A DNA stretch of 64,000 nucleotides from Aphrocallistes beatrix (taxonomy: Eukaryota > Porifera > Hexactinellida > Sceptrulophora > Aphrocallistidae): the NCBI GenBank assembly GCA_963281255.1, contig OY725496.1, forward strand, positions 1 to 64,000. The letters run 5' to 3'. A program made the translations under genes and the position numbers. The notes beneath the pieces are model-generated. The model was given only the letters and a program-made list of their open reading frames with translations. It was not told the origin of the DNA and did not search any database. Shown in pieces: positions 23,990 through 35,162 of the stretch (position 1 is the stretch's first letter; each line of letters opens with the position of its first letter).

Positions 23990-24905
23990 TCTTTTGCACA
24001 CAAAAAGCTGCTATGTTAGTCCTAAAGTTGGAAATGTTATATTTATGTTGCATTGAACCAGAAACTCTTCTATTTCCTGCAAATTTATGCATTTACTATC
24101 TACATTTTTTGCATTTTTGCTTCTTCAAATATCCATTTTAGCTATTTCACAGCATAAATTTGCATAATAAAAAAGTTATCTCGGAGATACAAGAGAAATA
24201 AATTCAGTATTTTTTAGTCATTCATACTTTTGGAGAATTTATGCACAAGTCTCTATACCTACTGGCTGCTATAACTGGGAGGTAGGAGTAGATTAAGCTA
24301 TTTGTGGGGGAAGCATTAGAAAGTAATAACATAATTTAGGGCAGAGTTAAATCATTTCTGTTAACTAAGGAATTTAGTTTAAATGGAAATATAATATCGT
24401 CTCCACCGCTGTTATCCAATCTGTGGATACTGATTAGATTCAATGGCTTGGAATAGGTTTGAAAATTTGGAATAAACGTCAGCTCTTTCAAATTTTCGAT
24501 GAATCTTAGACTTAATTGCACTTTTATTTCGAAAGGATTGCGAAGATATTTGGAATTTTTCGTATTGACATCAATGCCATTACGAAGTTGAATAGTTTTG
24601 CATTACTGACAATTTTTCAAAATTATGCCAAATCAGATATTAAATGAAAGTAAAAGTGGATTTAAACTCTAAACTTCTGAAACTTAACTTTCAAATCTAA
24701 TTTACATTTATAATTGTAATTACAGAAAGCAGCATACTTTATTTAAATTTTTTAGACAATAGAATGCAACAAATAAGCTTATTTAACAACAAACATAAAT
24801 ATAGACAGACAGGAACACGAGAAAATGAGAAAATGATTTCTCTGCGGTATTAATATTTAAGACTGACATATATGCTAGGACTTTCTTTTAAAAATATTTT
24901 CGTAC
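23990..24905. other. Gene-poor AT-rich spacer
   Basis: Lies upstream of the TRPA-like ATG. No convincing coding frame or repeat was recognised. A minus-strand AATAAA near 24741 could serve the small gene at 24906-25166. Confidence 0.4.
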
Positions 24906-25166
24906 TTAGTGACGGTAAGAAAATCTTTGTTCTTGCACATCAGCTGTATTCACATCGAGTTTTTTGGAAGTTTTTGGATATAAGTCTATTGTATGTTTGG
25001 TAACGGTACGAGAAGGACTCAGAGTTGCTCGGACTGTTGCTTCTCCTAGGAGTGCCAGTGGGGAGGGATTGCCACTCAAATCGATATTCACTTCTCGCAC
25101 GGGCTTGGGTGGTAGGTGTGAACGGAAAAGTTTCTCTCCATGATACTTGCTGCTTAAGTCTTCCAT
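24906..25166 (-). CDS. Candidate small intronless gene, 86 aa, unknown function
   Basis: Not recognised. An uninterrupted 86-codon frame starts at an ATG (residues MEDLSSKYHGEKLFRSH). The protein is polar and basic, with a Pro-containing stretch (LPPKPVREVNIDLSG) and no signal peptide, TM helix or cysteine pattern. About 75 bases upstream, a minus-strand CTATAAATA at 25231-25241 is well placed as a TATA box. It is one of three similar small TATA or TATA-like minus-strand frames in this strip. Support is the promoter geometry only; transcription is unproven, and a 96-codon frame overlaps in another phase (24940-25230). Confidence 0.45.
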   Translation of the reverse strand: MEDLSSKYHGEKLFRSHLPPKPVREVNIDLSGNPSPLALLGEATVRATLSPSRTVTKHTIDLYPKTSKKLDVNTADVQEQRFSYRH

Positions 25167-25230
25167 TTATTCCGATTTTATGTTCTTTCGTATGGACAGT
25201 AAAAGTGGGCCAAATTGAAATAGTAGACAA

Positions 25231-25241
25231 GGATAAGAGTA
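25231..25241 (-). promoter_or_regulatory. TATA box of the 86-aa gene
   Basis: Minus-strand GCTATAAATAC, about 70 bases before the ATG at 25166, implying a start of transcription near 25205 (inference). Confidence 0.55.
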
Positions 25242-25261
25242 TTTATAGCTTTGATCCATAA

Positions 25262-26687
25262 ATGATTGTTAGTATCGATAGCTTATTTACAGTCTATTCC
25301 TCATAATTAACCGTCTCGTGGGAACAATTATGATTTGAACTTTGTTAGATAACAACATCCAAACTAAAGGTCAACTTTTTTCTGTTTACGATAAAGACTC
25401 CTCTAAATTCTTTTGAATAATATCACTCAACTTAAAGACGCAATACAAAATTTAGGGCTGAGCCCCCCTGTAACCCCGAAATTGTCTTTATATTTCGAAA
25501 AGTTCGACTCTCTTGTTCAGAAGAATGGATTTCTCTGACTCCTTTCGAAAGGATTCGCCTCTTTTCTGCGGAATAACTGTATTAACTTAGTAGTACCATG
25601 GATAGTTTATATTTCTTTCTGTATATATTATTCTGTGAAATTTCATCTCTCAATCATTGCCAAATATGTTGCATAATACCAATATATATGTAGGTTGAAT
25701 TGAGCAATAAAATTTCCATTTTAATCTATCGCGTGAATATATACGTATATTCAAAAATTTGGTCCAAGAGGATACTTCCAGATATTTCAATGGTAAATGG
25801 CAAATTGGAGCATCCATCATCACTTTTTGTCTGGAATATTGCATTTCTGAGTAATCCTGATGGAATATTTTGATATTATATATCATTCTGTTCAATTCAG
25901 CTGAATATTTAATGGCATTTTTAGAATTTAATGATTGCAGAGTTAATTAATAAGCCGATTGGCATTATTAGTTTTTTAAAATGCTGAATAAGAGTACTTC
26001 TGATATTATTCAGCAAAACATGTATTTTCTAGAATTCTACAGATTTTAACGGATTTTAACCTCCAAACTATCTCAATACTAATGATAGTGACATTTCCAA
26101 TCCATTTAATTGGCAGATAGATGTTTCGAGTCTGAAGATTGATAGAATCATATAATTAATGCGGTGAGATGTAGTCTTTTCATTGCAAAATTTGGTGCTT
26201 TTGTTGTTGCTGAAATAGAAGATGTGCCAATAATGTATTTATGCCTTCGCCAAAACACAATTTTGTTCAATTAATAATTGCTCTAATTTGGATGAAAATG
26301 GCACCGTCGGCGATTTAGTTGAGCCAACTTTGAATAATCCTAGATCGCTAATGGATTGTTTGAGTAAAGACTTCTTGATTAGATTTATTGTTGAAAGTAA
26401 ACAAAGTTGTGATGACTTGATACTCCGTAATCATTTATGAGAAATGAATAGAGTTTAAGCGTGCTTTGTTTTCGATATTTAAGATGTTGACTGATACACA
26501 GCGAATATTTCAACTCTGTCAATTAACCATTTATCCTCCCGTAAACACAGTATCAAGTTTGTGAGATTATTCAATACGCGTAACATTAAAATTAACAGAA
26601 AATACAATGCGAATGTGCGATGTGAAGTTTGCGTGCGTCTTAGCTGCTGCTTGTCTATGAAATGAGCTCAGTGAGGTAGTCCTTCTG
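25262..26687. other. Gene-poor AT-rich spacer
   Basis: No convincing gene. A partial copy of the GC-rich dispersed repeat (CGCAATACAAAATTTAGGGC) lies at 25440-25520. The 81-codon minus frame at 25650-25895 has no support. Confidence 0.4.
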
Positions 26688-27002
26688 TCATCCATTTTTC
26701 TGCGGACACTGATTCACTGCTATTGTTAACATCGTGTTAGGTTGGGTTGGAAACTTATTGGCCTCTTTTGGTTTGCAAAATCTTTCTATAATTTTCGGAT
26801 CGTGGGTACTTTCTTTTTCTGATCTCACTTCTATATTCACATCCGGTGCAGAAGTGGGATGGAAACAATTCTTATATTCAACGGATTTGGTATATTTGTA
26901 GATTTTCTTTGCATTATCAGCTCCGTCAAAGGTTTCTGTTACGAGACTTACCTTTCTACAAAGCACTTCACGACAGTTTTCTGAAAGTTTGCTTGAAGAC
27001 AT
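26688..27002 (-). CDS. Candidate small intronless gene, 104 aa, unknown function
   Basis: Not recognised. ATG-started 104-codon frame (MSSSKLSENCREVLCRKVSL...). It is Lys/Glu/Ser-rich and hydrophilic, with five cysteines (C10, C15, C46, C76, C98) and no signal peptide or TM helix, so a cytosolic or nuclear protein would be expected. A weak minus-strand TTTTATAA lies near 27045, about 40 bases upstream. No clear poly(A) signal was found. It could be a chance frame in AT-rich DNA, though the composition looks protein-like. Confidence 0.38.
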   Translation of the reverse strand: MSSSKLSENCREVLCRKVSLVTETFDGADNAKKIYKYTKSVEYKNCFHPTSAPDVNIEVRSEKESTHDPKIIERFCKPKEANKFPTQPNTMLTIAVNQCPQKNG

Positions 27003-28729
27003 TAATAATAATTGAATCTATTTAATTTGCAAAGTTTGAGTTATAAAAGTTGAAAATTGATAAGTTTGAATTATATTTTGGTATTTTAGTGTATTTATAT
27101 TGTCTGTCGCGACTGATGATCTCATCGAATTCACCTGATTTTCCTGGTACAAAAGTCTCGAAATTTCCAAATGTGGTATAATTTGTGAGATAACGTTAAT
27201 GCTTGGTATATCAAACTTTTGTACGAACTTAACTAAACTTAACAGTTTGCTGAAATTCACAAGGAATTCTGCTCCAAATGTTATGACTGACTTTAATATA
27301 CAAAATTATCTCGATGCGAGGCCTAAATTTCATTTAAAAGTCTATCATTTTAAGAATTTGACTTGCACCAATCTTATATTGCACTTTTAGGACATTTTGT
27401 GCTGTTATTTATTCGTTTCTCTCACATGCGATGATGGGCATATTTCAAAAATATTCTGCAAAGTAATTTTATAGATTTCATTGAACATCAAAATATGCTA
27501 ACTTTTATTATCAAATAATATTATTTGGCTAATTTCAACATTTACAGTTCTACTCAAGACGTGACTATATCAGACCATTCTCCATGCTGATCTACGTAAA
27601 CAAGCACATCTCTATATAGCTATTAATACAAGTAAATGTTAATCTTGTAGTCATTGATGCAGTTTTTACTCTATTGTGTATGCATGACTGTTGTTATTTA
27701 TTGCTAAATCCAATTAAACTCAGATTCCAGACTTGTTTTGTATCTACTTCCTCCTCCGTCATAGGTTGAATGCACGAATCAACAAACTGCTCAAATGTCC
27801 TAAAGTATATATTAATTAATTGTGTGAATAATTAATGAGGTTATAAAACCCATCAATTTTCTGCTATATCAATGACATAATGTTTTGACTATTTGCTGTG
27901 AGATAGCCTACCGACACTCTCTGTTATTCTTGAATGAAATCTGTATCAATTTTTTTTAAGAGTAATCTGAGCTGAATTATTGACCTGTAATTCAATTATT
28001 AAACAATTCCTTTTATTTGCGAATGATTTTAGCAAACTTCGAATATATTTCGAAACTCTTGAAATCCCCACAAATTCTAATATTCATTAGATAAAGTTGA
28101 AACATCTGTTGAATTCCATCTAAGTAGTGACTAAAGACTAATTAAATTCTGTAACAACTGTCGCGTAACCTTTGGTTAACTGAATTTAACGTTTTTGGTC
28201 ATTCCTTGAAAAATCAATCATTCGACATCGCCTCATGGTTAAATGATATTAATTTATCATCTGTGATTTCTTGCGATATTCCCTAACAATTACTTGCTAA
28301 TGTATTTCGCAGAAATCCATTTTTTCACACAGATAATCTAAAAAGATGTAGACACAGCTGTCAATTTGATAAGAAAGCCCAAAATATTTGTCATGTGTAT
28401 ACTACAATTGTACAAGACAGAGGGAGAGAAGATTAGGAAATTTCTTCGATCCTAATTCCCAAAGATCCTAAAGCACCAACGAAGAATCAAATATCCAGAA
28501 TATCCAAAATATTATATTCATGCTTTAATTTTTTTTGAATTTAGCTCTTAAAAAGGTCTCGTATTTTTTTGTATTTGGGGCACCAAACTTTATCCATCCA
28601 CCACTTCTACTATATTTTAAGAATTAACTTAATACATTTTATTAAACTATACACACATATACACTAAAAACATATACAATTAGAGGCCGCGGGGGGTTTT
28701 TTCTGATGAGTTCGTCAACTTTCCATCCC
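27003..28729. other. Gene-poor AT-rich spacer
   Basis: Only short frames and no recognised repeat. A minus-strand AATAAA at 28638-28643 is a plausible poly(A) signal for the small gene at 28730-28924. Confidence 0.4.
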
Positions 28730-28924
28730 TCAGAAATGAGAATCGATCTCAGGCTTATTTGCTGTATCAGGGAAATGATGGAGAGTTTGGGATGTAAAGT
28801 GTTGCCCTGGAGCCAATTTCTTGTGGTCCGAAGAGCTTTTTTGTTGAAGAATTCCAGAGCCCATATCGTGGTTCTCCGATGAGCTTGGGCTAGGAGGATT
28901 CGTGTCCGCAACATTCTGTGCCAT
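28730..28924 (-). CDS. Candidate small intronless gene, 64 aa, with TATA box and poly(A) signal
   Basis: Not recognised. From the first true ATG (28924) the frame gives a 64-residue, Ser/Pro/His/Asn-rich, probably disordered protein (MAQNVADTNPPSPSSSENHD...). A strong minus-strand GGTATAAAAGG lies at 29006-29016, about 85 bases upstream, and AATAAA lies about 90 bases downstream of the stop. Together these outline a compact transcript of roughly 350 bases. A 99-codon frame overlaps it in another phase (28642-28941), so the true coding frame, or whether it is coding at all, is unsettled. Confidence 0.45.
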   Translation of the reverse strand: MAQNVADTNPPSPSSSENHDMGSGILQQKSSSDHKKLAPGQHFTSQTLHHFPDTANKPEIDSHF

Positions 28925-29005
28925 TGTGTCGTATTTCTCACAGGAATTGAACACTTGAGTTGAGAGAAGTAAGCTGTGTTGATTTCATATTCAACAACTC
29001 AGCCT

Positions 29006-29016
29006 CCTTTTATACC
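29006..29016 (-). promoter_or_regulatory. TATA box of the 64-aa gene
   Basis: Minus-strand GGTATAAAAGG, a near-perfect TATA consensus, 82 bases before the ATG at 28924. Confidence 0.65.
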
Positions 29017-29850
29017 TTTCCAGACTATTTTCTGAACTTTGAGTCATACTTAAGATGAACAGATTAGTAGAAGAGCGGATAACCTCAAATTTCATGGGGA
29101 AACGAGTAGAAAATGCCATAACTTATAATTATGACAAATTGAGAGAGATTTCTACTGTAAATTCATTAATCAGCACGAGTTGAATATGACAGTGCGAAAA
29201 TGTAACAGACTTAGAAAGCTGAAAATTCTGCAACGTAAGTTTGAAGAAGATCGATTGAGGGTATTCTACTGTTCAATTTTTTTCCATTGTAATTATTGTT
29301 GAGAGAATAACAGTCTCTCTATTATGGTGGTCGCCCATGAAAAAAGTGAAATTTTAGACTACTTAACACCACTTAATTAGTTTTCAGACTATTTGTTAAT
29401 TGAGTTATCCCAAGTTTCATGTTAGATATTAGAGAGTAAAGAGGATATCACATGAAGTGTCAAATTGAACTCTGAAGAAAATGATTAGTAAAAGGATGCA
29501 ACATTGTGTATCAGTATCGAATTTAATAAACACTCAAAAATAGAATTGTTTATTATTACAACGTAAAAGTCTTCTCTTAAGAGATGATTACGTAGATTAT
29601 TGATACTATTAAAATTCGATTAAGAAATGCTTACACATCAACACGAACCTAGTTTTAAACTTGTCTATTACTTTGCAATAAAATCAAGTTATGAAATATA
29701 ACAATTTATGAACTGTCTGTCTATCTATAAATACTTACATATGTCCTTGCAAGTAGAAATCGAAATATTTCCCACATTTTTATGTTTCTGATACAATGAA
29801 GAATTTAATGCAACATAATGGTAGTTGAATTATATGGGTCATAACCATAA

Positions 29851-29978
29851 GTAGAAATGCACTGTATCAGAAAATAGTAGAAATGCACTGTATCAGATTT
29901 ATAGTAGAAATACACTGTATCAGATTTATAGTAGAAATGCACTGTATCAGATTTATAGTAGAAATACACTGTATCAGT
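29851..29978. repeat. 27-bp minisatellite, about five units
   Basis: Unit TAGTAGAAATGCACTGTATC plus AGATTTA. Copies alternate between GCACTG and ACACTG, and the first interval is shorter. Confidence 0.88.
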
Positions 29979-30254
29979 GCAATAGTTGAACTCTGTTACA
30001 AAACCACAGCGAATATCCTCTCAGACGAATAATCTTTATCACTGCAATGTATCAGGATGTTGTTTGGGGAGATCAATTATTTTGAAATAACACGAAATCA
30101 GATACTCACCAACTGTGCCGAATTTGCGCTATAGTTTGTTCGTCACAAGTAAATTACTCGATTCATAGTCTACTGTTGCGTAGATCCGTGAGATTCTTAT
30201 ACTACATAACCATGGATGGTTTTGTAGCGTAGAATTCTGAGGAGGCATGCATTA

Positions 30255-30375
30255 GTACGAATTTCTGGGGTTGTCACTAGTGCGAATTTCCCAAGTTGTC
30301 ATTAGTTCTACTCTACTCTGGAGAGTTGTCATTAGTTCTACTCTGCTTTTGAGAGGGTTGCCATTAGGTCTACTC
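30255..30375. repeat. Irregular ~35-bp tandem repeat, about four units
   Basis: GTTGTCATTAGTTCTACTCT with variants (GTTGTCACTAGTGCG, GTTGCCATTAGGTCTACTC) repeats just downstream of the GRL-like gene. Confidence 0.75.
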
Positions 30376-30664
30376 AAGCTTTTCGAAATCCCAGGATCGC
30401 TCCTACGGACAATAGTCGTACACCCTCTCACTTTCAAGAACTCTCCAAAGATAAAATGCAATATTTGCGTTCCAATAGAGGTGCTTTTTCCCTTAAAATT
30501 GATAGTTTCATTCCCATCAATGAAGTTGGTAAGTATCAAAAAATGGAACTCTGTACATTTCATTATTATTTAACAATGTCAAAACAGATTACACGTAAAA
30601 CATTTTCAAATTTATACAATGAAGAATCCACACAAGACTGTCTGAAATAAAATAAAGTGAGTAG

Positions 30665-33600
30665 CTAAAAAGTCGAGGTTGTAATTAAAAATAAAATACC
30701 CACAAAGAAAGCTGTGAGGAAGAAGAAAGAGAGGAAACTGGAACGGACTGTGATGTTGAAAAGTCGAACTTTGTATGTGATTGAAGTCGCGTAGAGGAAG
30801 AATTGATTCATTTGCTCCTGCGACGAATCCTTGAAATTGTATAAATAGATCGAATACGTGATATTCTTCAGTCTACAAAACTCTCCTTGCAGTTTCGCCG
30901 CCATTAACAAAGGTACCGAGAGTGCAAATATCCACAACAAAGCATCGATTGCTAAATGCGCAATTTGCATCACTGACAATCCCGTTTTAACTCCGGTTAA
31001 GATGTCCACCAACTCTTTCAAGTCAATGGACAAATAGATTATGATGGAGATTAAGCATAGACTGACAGAGTTCGCTGCTTCTTTATTCAAACGGCTAAGA
31101 TAGGTCTTACACAGATACATATCTCGCATGGCGCAGAGAAGCGAAGTGGATTTCTCCTGCAATCCTTGTTTAATTCCGCGAGCGAGCGAGAATATCAGAA
31201 CACACTGAGTCGTGTAATGCAGAATGAGAACGATGAAGACGAGTCCAGTCGCGACTCTCAACACAACTCCGCTTCCAATGTTGAGTATTCCGTCCACCAA
31301 ATAGAGTCTCTCTTTCGAAACGGCGCTGAATTCAGTTTCTACGCAAACGAGAATGTAAATGATCTGTTCTGCGAAAATAAACACTTGCCACGTCACGCAT
31401 ATAACCATTATAAACCGCAAGTGGAACAGAATATTCTTATGCAGGACTAACACATTCTGACAACGAGAAGAGAGAACGAATGTCATTTCCATCAGAGAGT
31501 CGATGAACTCGCTAGAATTGAACCGGAAAGAGTAGAGTGCGTAGAGGTAAGCGAGCAGGTGCAGGAAGTAAGGAATGAAGAAGAGAGAGATCAGATGCTG
31601 GCAGTGAGGAGGTGAGGTTTTGTTAGAGTAGTTACCTTGAGTGATTACAATCGTGATTACAATAGGAGAGTAATCAATTACATTTGTTACGGCATTCAAG
31701 TAATGCTGTCGATAAGTAACTATGTCTTATGTTGCTAGGGTGGGTTTTGAGGAATGTTGTTAGGGTAGTATTTTGAAAATGCTTATAAATTCAATCAATG
31801 TCTTATGTTGCTAGGGTAGAATTTTGAGGAATGTTACTAGGGTAGTAATAATTATGGAGATATTTGTATTAATTATATCACTGCCTTATGTTGCTAAGGT
31901 GACCGTTGATGGAATGTCGTCTTACCTGATATGTTTTGTTCAAATTGCGAAATGACAAGACTAGCTTCTGATCCATTCCTGCACGTAACGACGGAAGTGA
32001 GGTAGAGAAAGATGAGTGTGAGAATGATGAGGAGAGGGTAGGCTTTGTTGAGAAATTTCTGATAGCAAGGAAGAGAGATGGACTGTGAGAATATGCGCTT
32101 CCAACCGACCAGTTTAAGAGTGATGGAGTAAGGACGTAGGACTGTTTTCCTAGCAAAATAAACCTAAACTTTCATCTTTGACATAATAATTACTTAGCTA
32201 TGACGTATTGATATGAAACACTGATTTTTGAATTAAATTTCTGTACTTGCTAGCATGACTAGACAGTTTGAGAGAAAAATTTGAAACCCTCACACAAGGT
32301 GTGAATATGTAGAGACGTGAAACTCGGTAGAATAATTTTAATTATGCACTAAAATTTCGCACAAAATAGTTTTTCCAATAAAAATATAATTATTATTCTA
32401 AGAACAAATCGTAGCACATAGATCTTCATAAACTTCCTCACATTTATAGAATACACATATTGATTACCTACAGTACTCAAGAGCTTTGACAGTGGCTGTG
32501 TCAAACATTCCACTGTGAGACACGTTGTCAGGTATTTCTACGTTGATGGGACCTTCTGAGAATCTGCTCGTAGTAGAGTTACTGCTGTACCTACACACAT
32601 ATATATATAATGCCAAGCATAAATAGCAAGGAATTATCTAAGAGCGCGAAACGCTCCTTTAGACTTATGATTTTAAGCCTCAAAGTGTTTAGGAGTGTGA
32701 AAATCCAGAATAATACCCAATTTATCCGATACACTCGACTCCGCTTAATAGGGTCACTGTTTAATCGGGTCAACCGCTTAATCAGGCCACTTTTGGCAGG
32801 ACCGGAATAACTCTCACACATAGAAGCCAATACGAAATATTTTCGGTTAATATGGTTTTCCGCTTAATCGGTCTGAAATGTCCTCTGACCGATGTGACCC
32901 TATTAAGCGGAGTCGACTGTATTTTGATGTTATTTATCGATTTAGGCGTATGAAAATTTGGAATTTTTAGATTAGGAGCGTATCTCTCTGGAAGGCTGTA
33001 TAATACCCTGCTAAATAGGCAGAAAAGGTTGGAATCATAGCTGTGGGAGATCAAACTCATATCTCGATTGTGAAATAACAGTCGACTAGCTTAATAGGGT
33101 CACATCGGTCAGAGGACATTTCGGACCGATTAAGCGGAGAACCCTATTAACCGAAAATATTTTGTATTAGCTTCTATGTGTGAGAGCTATTCCGGTCCTA
33201 CCAAAAGTGTCCCTATTAAGCGGAGTCGAGTGTATTCTCTATTAATTTTGGTAAATTCACTTTGTTACATCTATATTCGTATACAATCCTCTCACCAAGA
33301 GAATCCTGCATCTTTATTATTAATGAGTCGCGAGTTCTCTCTTACACTGGAAACTTTAAACTTGGACAGATCCTCTATCCTATCATCAGACAAACTGGTA
33401 GCAGAGACACCTCTCATCTCTTTATCCGCAGGATCTGTGTTAGCTGAGAGGTGGTGAGGTGAAACTTCATTTGGAACAAACTAAGGAATTTACACTGTTA
33501 TAGTATTCATGTACTACAGTAGAACTCGGATAATACGTTCTTCGGTTTAGTACGTACTCATTTTTCTGAACCAAAATCCATCTATAATATAGATTTCTAT

Positions 33601-34273
33601 GTAGTACAAACTAGGTTAGTTCGTACTAATAATTCCTTCCCGAAGGGGTACGTCTTATCCGAGTTCTACTGTATATTGTCTCGAGGAATTTAGTTGAGGA
33701 TAAGAGCTATATAGTCAGCTTTATAGGTGCGAATTTCTAGCAAACTATCGTTTCGTATCTAAAACTCCGAATTAGCTCATAACTTTGATTAATAGCTGTA
33801 GTATACATACATGCCAACTGTCTCGTTTATGGTCTCGCTTTTTTCGCTTCTCTATTGAGTTAAACTTTCACGAGTGTCCCTTTTATACATTTCCATTCTA
33901 TCCCGCTTTTGGGGTTTCTATATACAGTCGACTCCGCTTAATATTGTCACATCGGTCAGAGGACATTTTGCCACGATGAAGCGGAGAACCCTATTAACCG
34001 AAAATATTTTGTATTAGCTTCTATGTGTGAGAGCTATTCTGGTCCTGCCAAAAGTGTCCCGATTAAACAGTGACCCTATTAAGCGGAGTCGACTGTATAA
34101 TACTTTTCATTGCGTCCCGCTTTTATCATGGCTCAAGTTGGCATGCATGAGTCTAGTATCACCTTCGGGTTGGTGGTAGTGGAGTAACTGTGCTGTCTGG
34201 GTGTGGTCACTTTGTTGTTGTAACTTGAATCAAAGTTGCCGGATGTCGCCAACAGATGCGTTCTTCTTTCCAT
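30665..34273 (-). CDS. Seven-TM gustatory-receptor-like (GRL) protein, 537 aa in 5 exons
   Basis: Candidate membrane receptor or channel. Exons, 5' to 3': 34163-34273, 33296-33480, 32468-32590, 31926-32149, 30665-31635; 1614 nt in all. A hydrophilic N-terminus of ~175 residues precedes TM1 (YPLLIILTLIFLYLTSVV). The next loop carries four N-glycosylation sequons (NGS, NIS, NYS, NKT), implying it is extracellular and the N-terminus cytosolic. Six more hydrophobic helices follow, including LISLFFIPYFLHLLAYLYAL, LRFIMVICVTWQVFIFAE, SVSLCLISIIIYLSIDL, AHLAIDALLWIFALSVPLL and SFLSFFFLTAFFVGILFLI, with a basic loop (RGIKQGLQEK) after TM4. An N-in, seven-TM layout with an intracellular TM4-TM5 loop is that of the insect Gr/Or superfamily and its animal GRL relatives. 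The C-terminus (GILFLITTSTF) only loosely recalls the TYxxxxxQF motif, so the family call is tentative. Exon 1 is the least certain; a TATA box precedes its ATG. Confidence 0.5.
32730..32921. mobile_element. Pogo-like TA-flanked MITE, copy 3
   Basis: TACACTCGACTCCGCTTAAT at one end and ATTAAGCGGAGTCGACTGTA at the other, in an intron of the GRL-like gene. Confidence 0.88.
33076..33234. mobile_element. Pogo-like TA-flanked MITE, copy 4 (opposite orientation)
   Basis: AACAGTCGACTAGCTTAATA ... TTAAGCGGAGTCGAGTGTA. Same family as 32730-32921 but inverted, 155 bases away, in the same intron. Confidence 0.88.
33515..33673. mobile_element. TA-flanked MITE of the AGAACTCGGATAA type
   Basis: Starts TACAGTAGAACTCGGATAA and ends TTATCCGAGTTCTACTGTA, a perfect 19-base terminal inverted repeat with TA at each end. 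This is a second pogo-group MITE family, in intron 1 of the GRL-like gene. Confidence 0.88.
33806..34149. mobile_element. 'GTCCCG' family element, split by a nested MITE
   Basis: Ends ATACATGCCAACTGTC and CAAGTTGGCATGCATG form an inverted repeat. The interior CATTGCGTCCCGCTTTTATC matches copies at 40699-41002 and 61549-61734. A pogo-like MITE (33923-34097) is inserted in the middle. Confidence 0.75.
33923..34097. mobile_element. Pogo-like TA-flanked MITE, copy 5, nested
   Basis: TACAGTCGACTCCGCTTAAT ... AAGCGGAGTCGACTGTA, inserted inside the GTCCCG-family element. Confidence 0.88.
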
Positions 34274-34311
34274 ATTTACAACGAAACTATGTACACTAAC
34301 AAACTGAACTG

Positions 34312-34321
34312 AATTTATATC
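34312..34321 (-). promoter_or_regulatory. Probable TATA box of the GRL-like gene
   Basis: Minus-strand GATATAAATT, about 45 bases before the ATG at 34273, implying a very short 5' UTR. Confidence 0.5.
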
Positions 34322-35162
34322 TCGCACGAGGACGCCTATTGTAAAGCCATTAAGTTAGAAAATCTTAAGATGCGACAACAAGCAATCGAGAGGATTCTCT
34401 GCTTTAGAAATGTATTGATAAGTAGAAGTACATTATGTGTCAGATTTCGCGAGTTTAATTCTGTATGAGCGAAACGTTCTTGAGAAAATGAATATCTGAA
34501 ACATCATCGTCTCTTACTACATGTGTACTTTGAGTCATTTAAATATTTCTGCGAAAATATTTATTAATTATTCGAAGCGATTGGAAAATTGCGATAATTA
34601 TAATCGATGAACAGGTGTTCAATTGATAAAAATATTTCACATCATTATTTAGAAAAAATGCACACAGATAGTAAGTGCTGATATGAAAAACTTTTGTTAG
34701 TACATTTCATACTCCACAGCCTTCAAATTAGAAATGAAGGAGAAAGCTTTCAATTATTCGGATTAACCAGTTTTAATTGAATCAAAAATATACAGTCGAC
34801 TCCGCTTAATAGGGTCACATCGGTCAGAGGACATTTTGCCCCGATTAAGCGGAGAACCCTATTAACCGAAAATATTCTGTATTAGCTTCTATGTGTGAGA
34901 GCTATTCCGGTCCTGCCAAAAGTGTCCCGATTAAGCGGAGTCGACTGTATTTCAAAAAGCAAAGATTCTTTTAAGAAAACATTTTGCTGTAGGGCAATAT
35001 TTTTTAAATCAACGCGCATGCAAAGTTGAGATATTTCGGCATAGCTTTTTAACTTTACAAAAACCTTAACTGAAACACAAGAAGTTGTTGTTGTTGTTAT
35101 TGTGAATAACTTCGCATCAAAACAACACTACTCAATCTAACACTACCACACAGCCTAACTGC
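34322..35162. other. Spacer between GRL-like and proteasome genes
   Basis: AT-rich spacer containing one MITE (34791-34949). The rest shows nothing recognisable. Confidence 0.4.
34791..34949. mobile_element. Pogo-like TA-flanked MITE, copy 6 (near-consensus)
   Basis: TACAGTCGACTCCGCTTAAT and ATTAAGCGGAGTCGACTGTA are perfect 20-base inverted ends with TA flanks. At 159 bases it is a good consensus copy for the family. Confidence 0.92.

Larger units (their letters stand above)
29017..30664. other. Spacer with two minisatellites
   Basis: No gene recognised. It holds the 27-bp repeat at 29851-29978 and an irregular ~35-bp repeat at 30255-30375. Frames on both strands at 30252-30573 follow the latter and are not taken as genes. 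Confidence 0.45.

Noticed and set aside
25650-25895. 81-codon minus-strand frame
   Set aside because: Located in AT-rich spacer with no TATA box or poly(A) signal; composition looks random.
30252-30573. Frames of about 100 codons on both strands
   Set aside because: They follow an irregular tandem repeat, and neither strand shows domain features or splice continuity.
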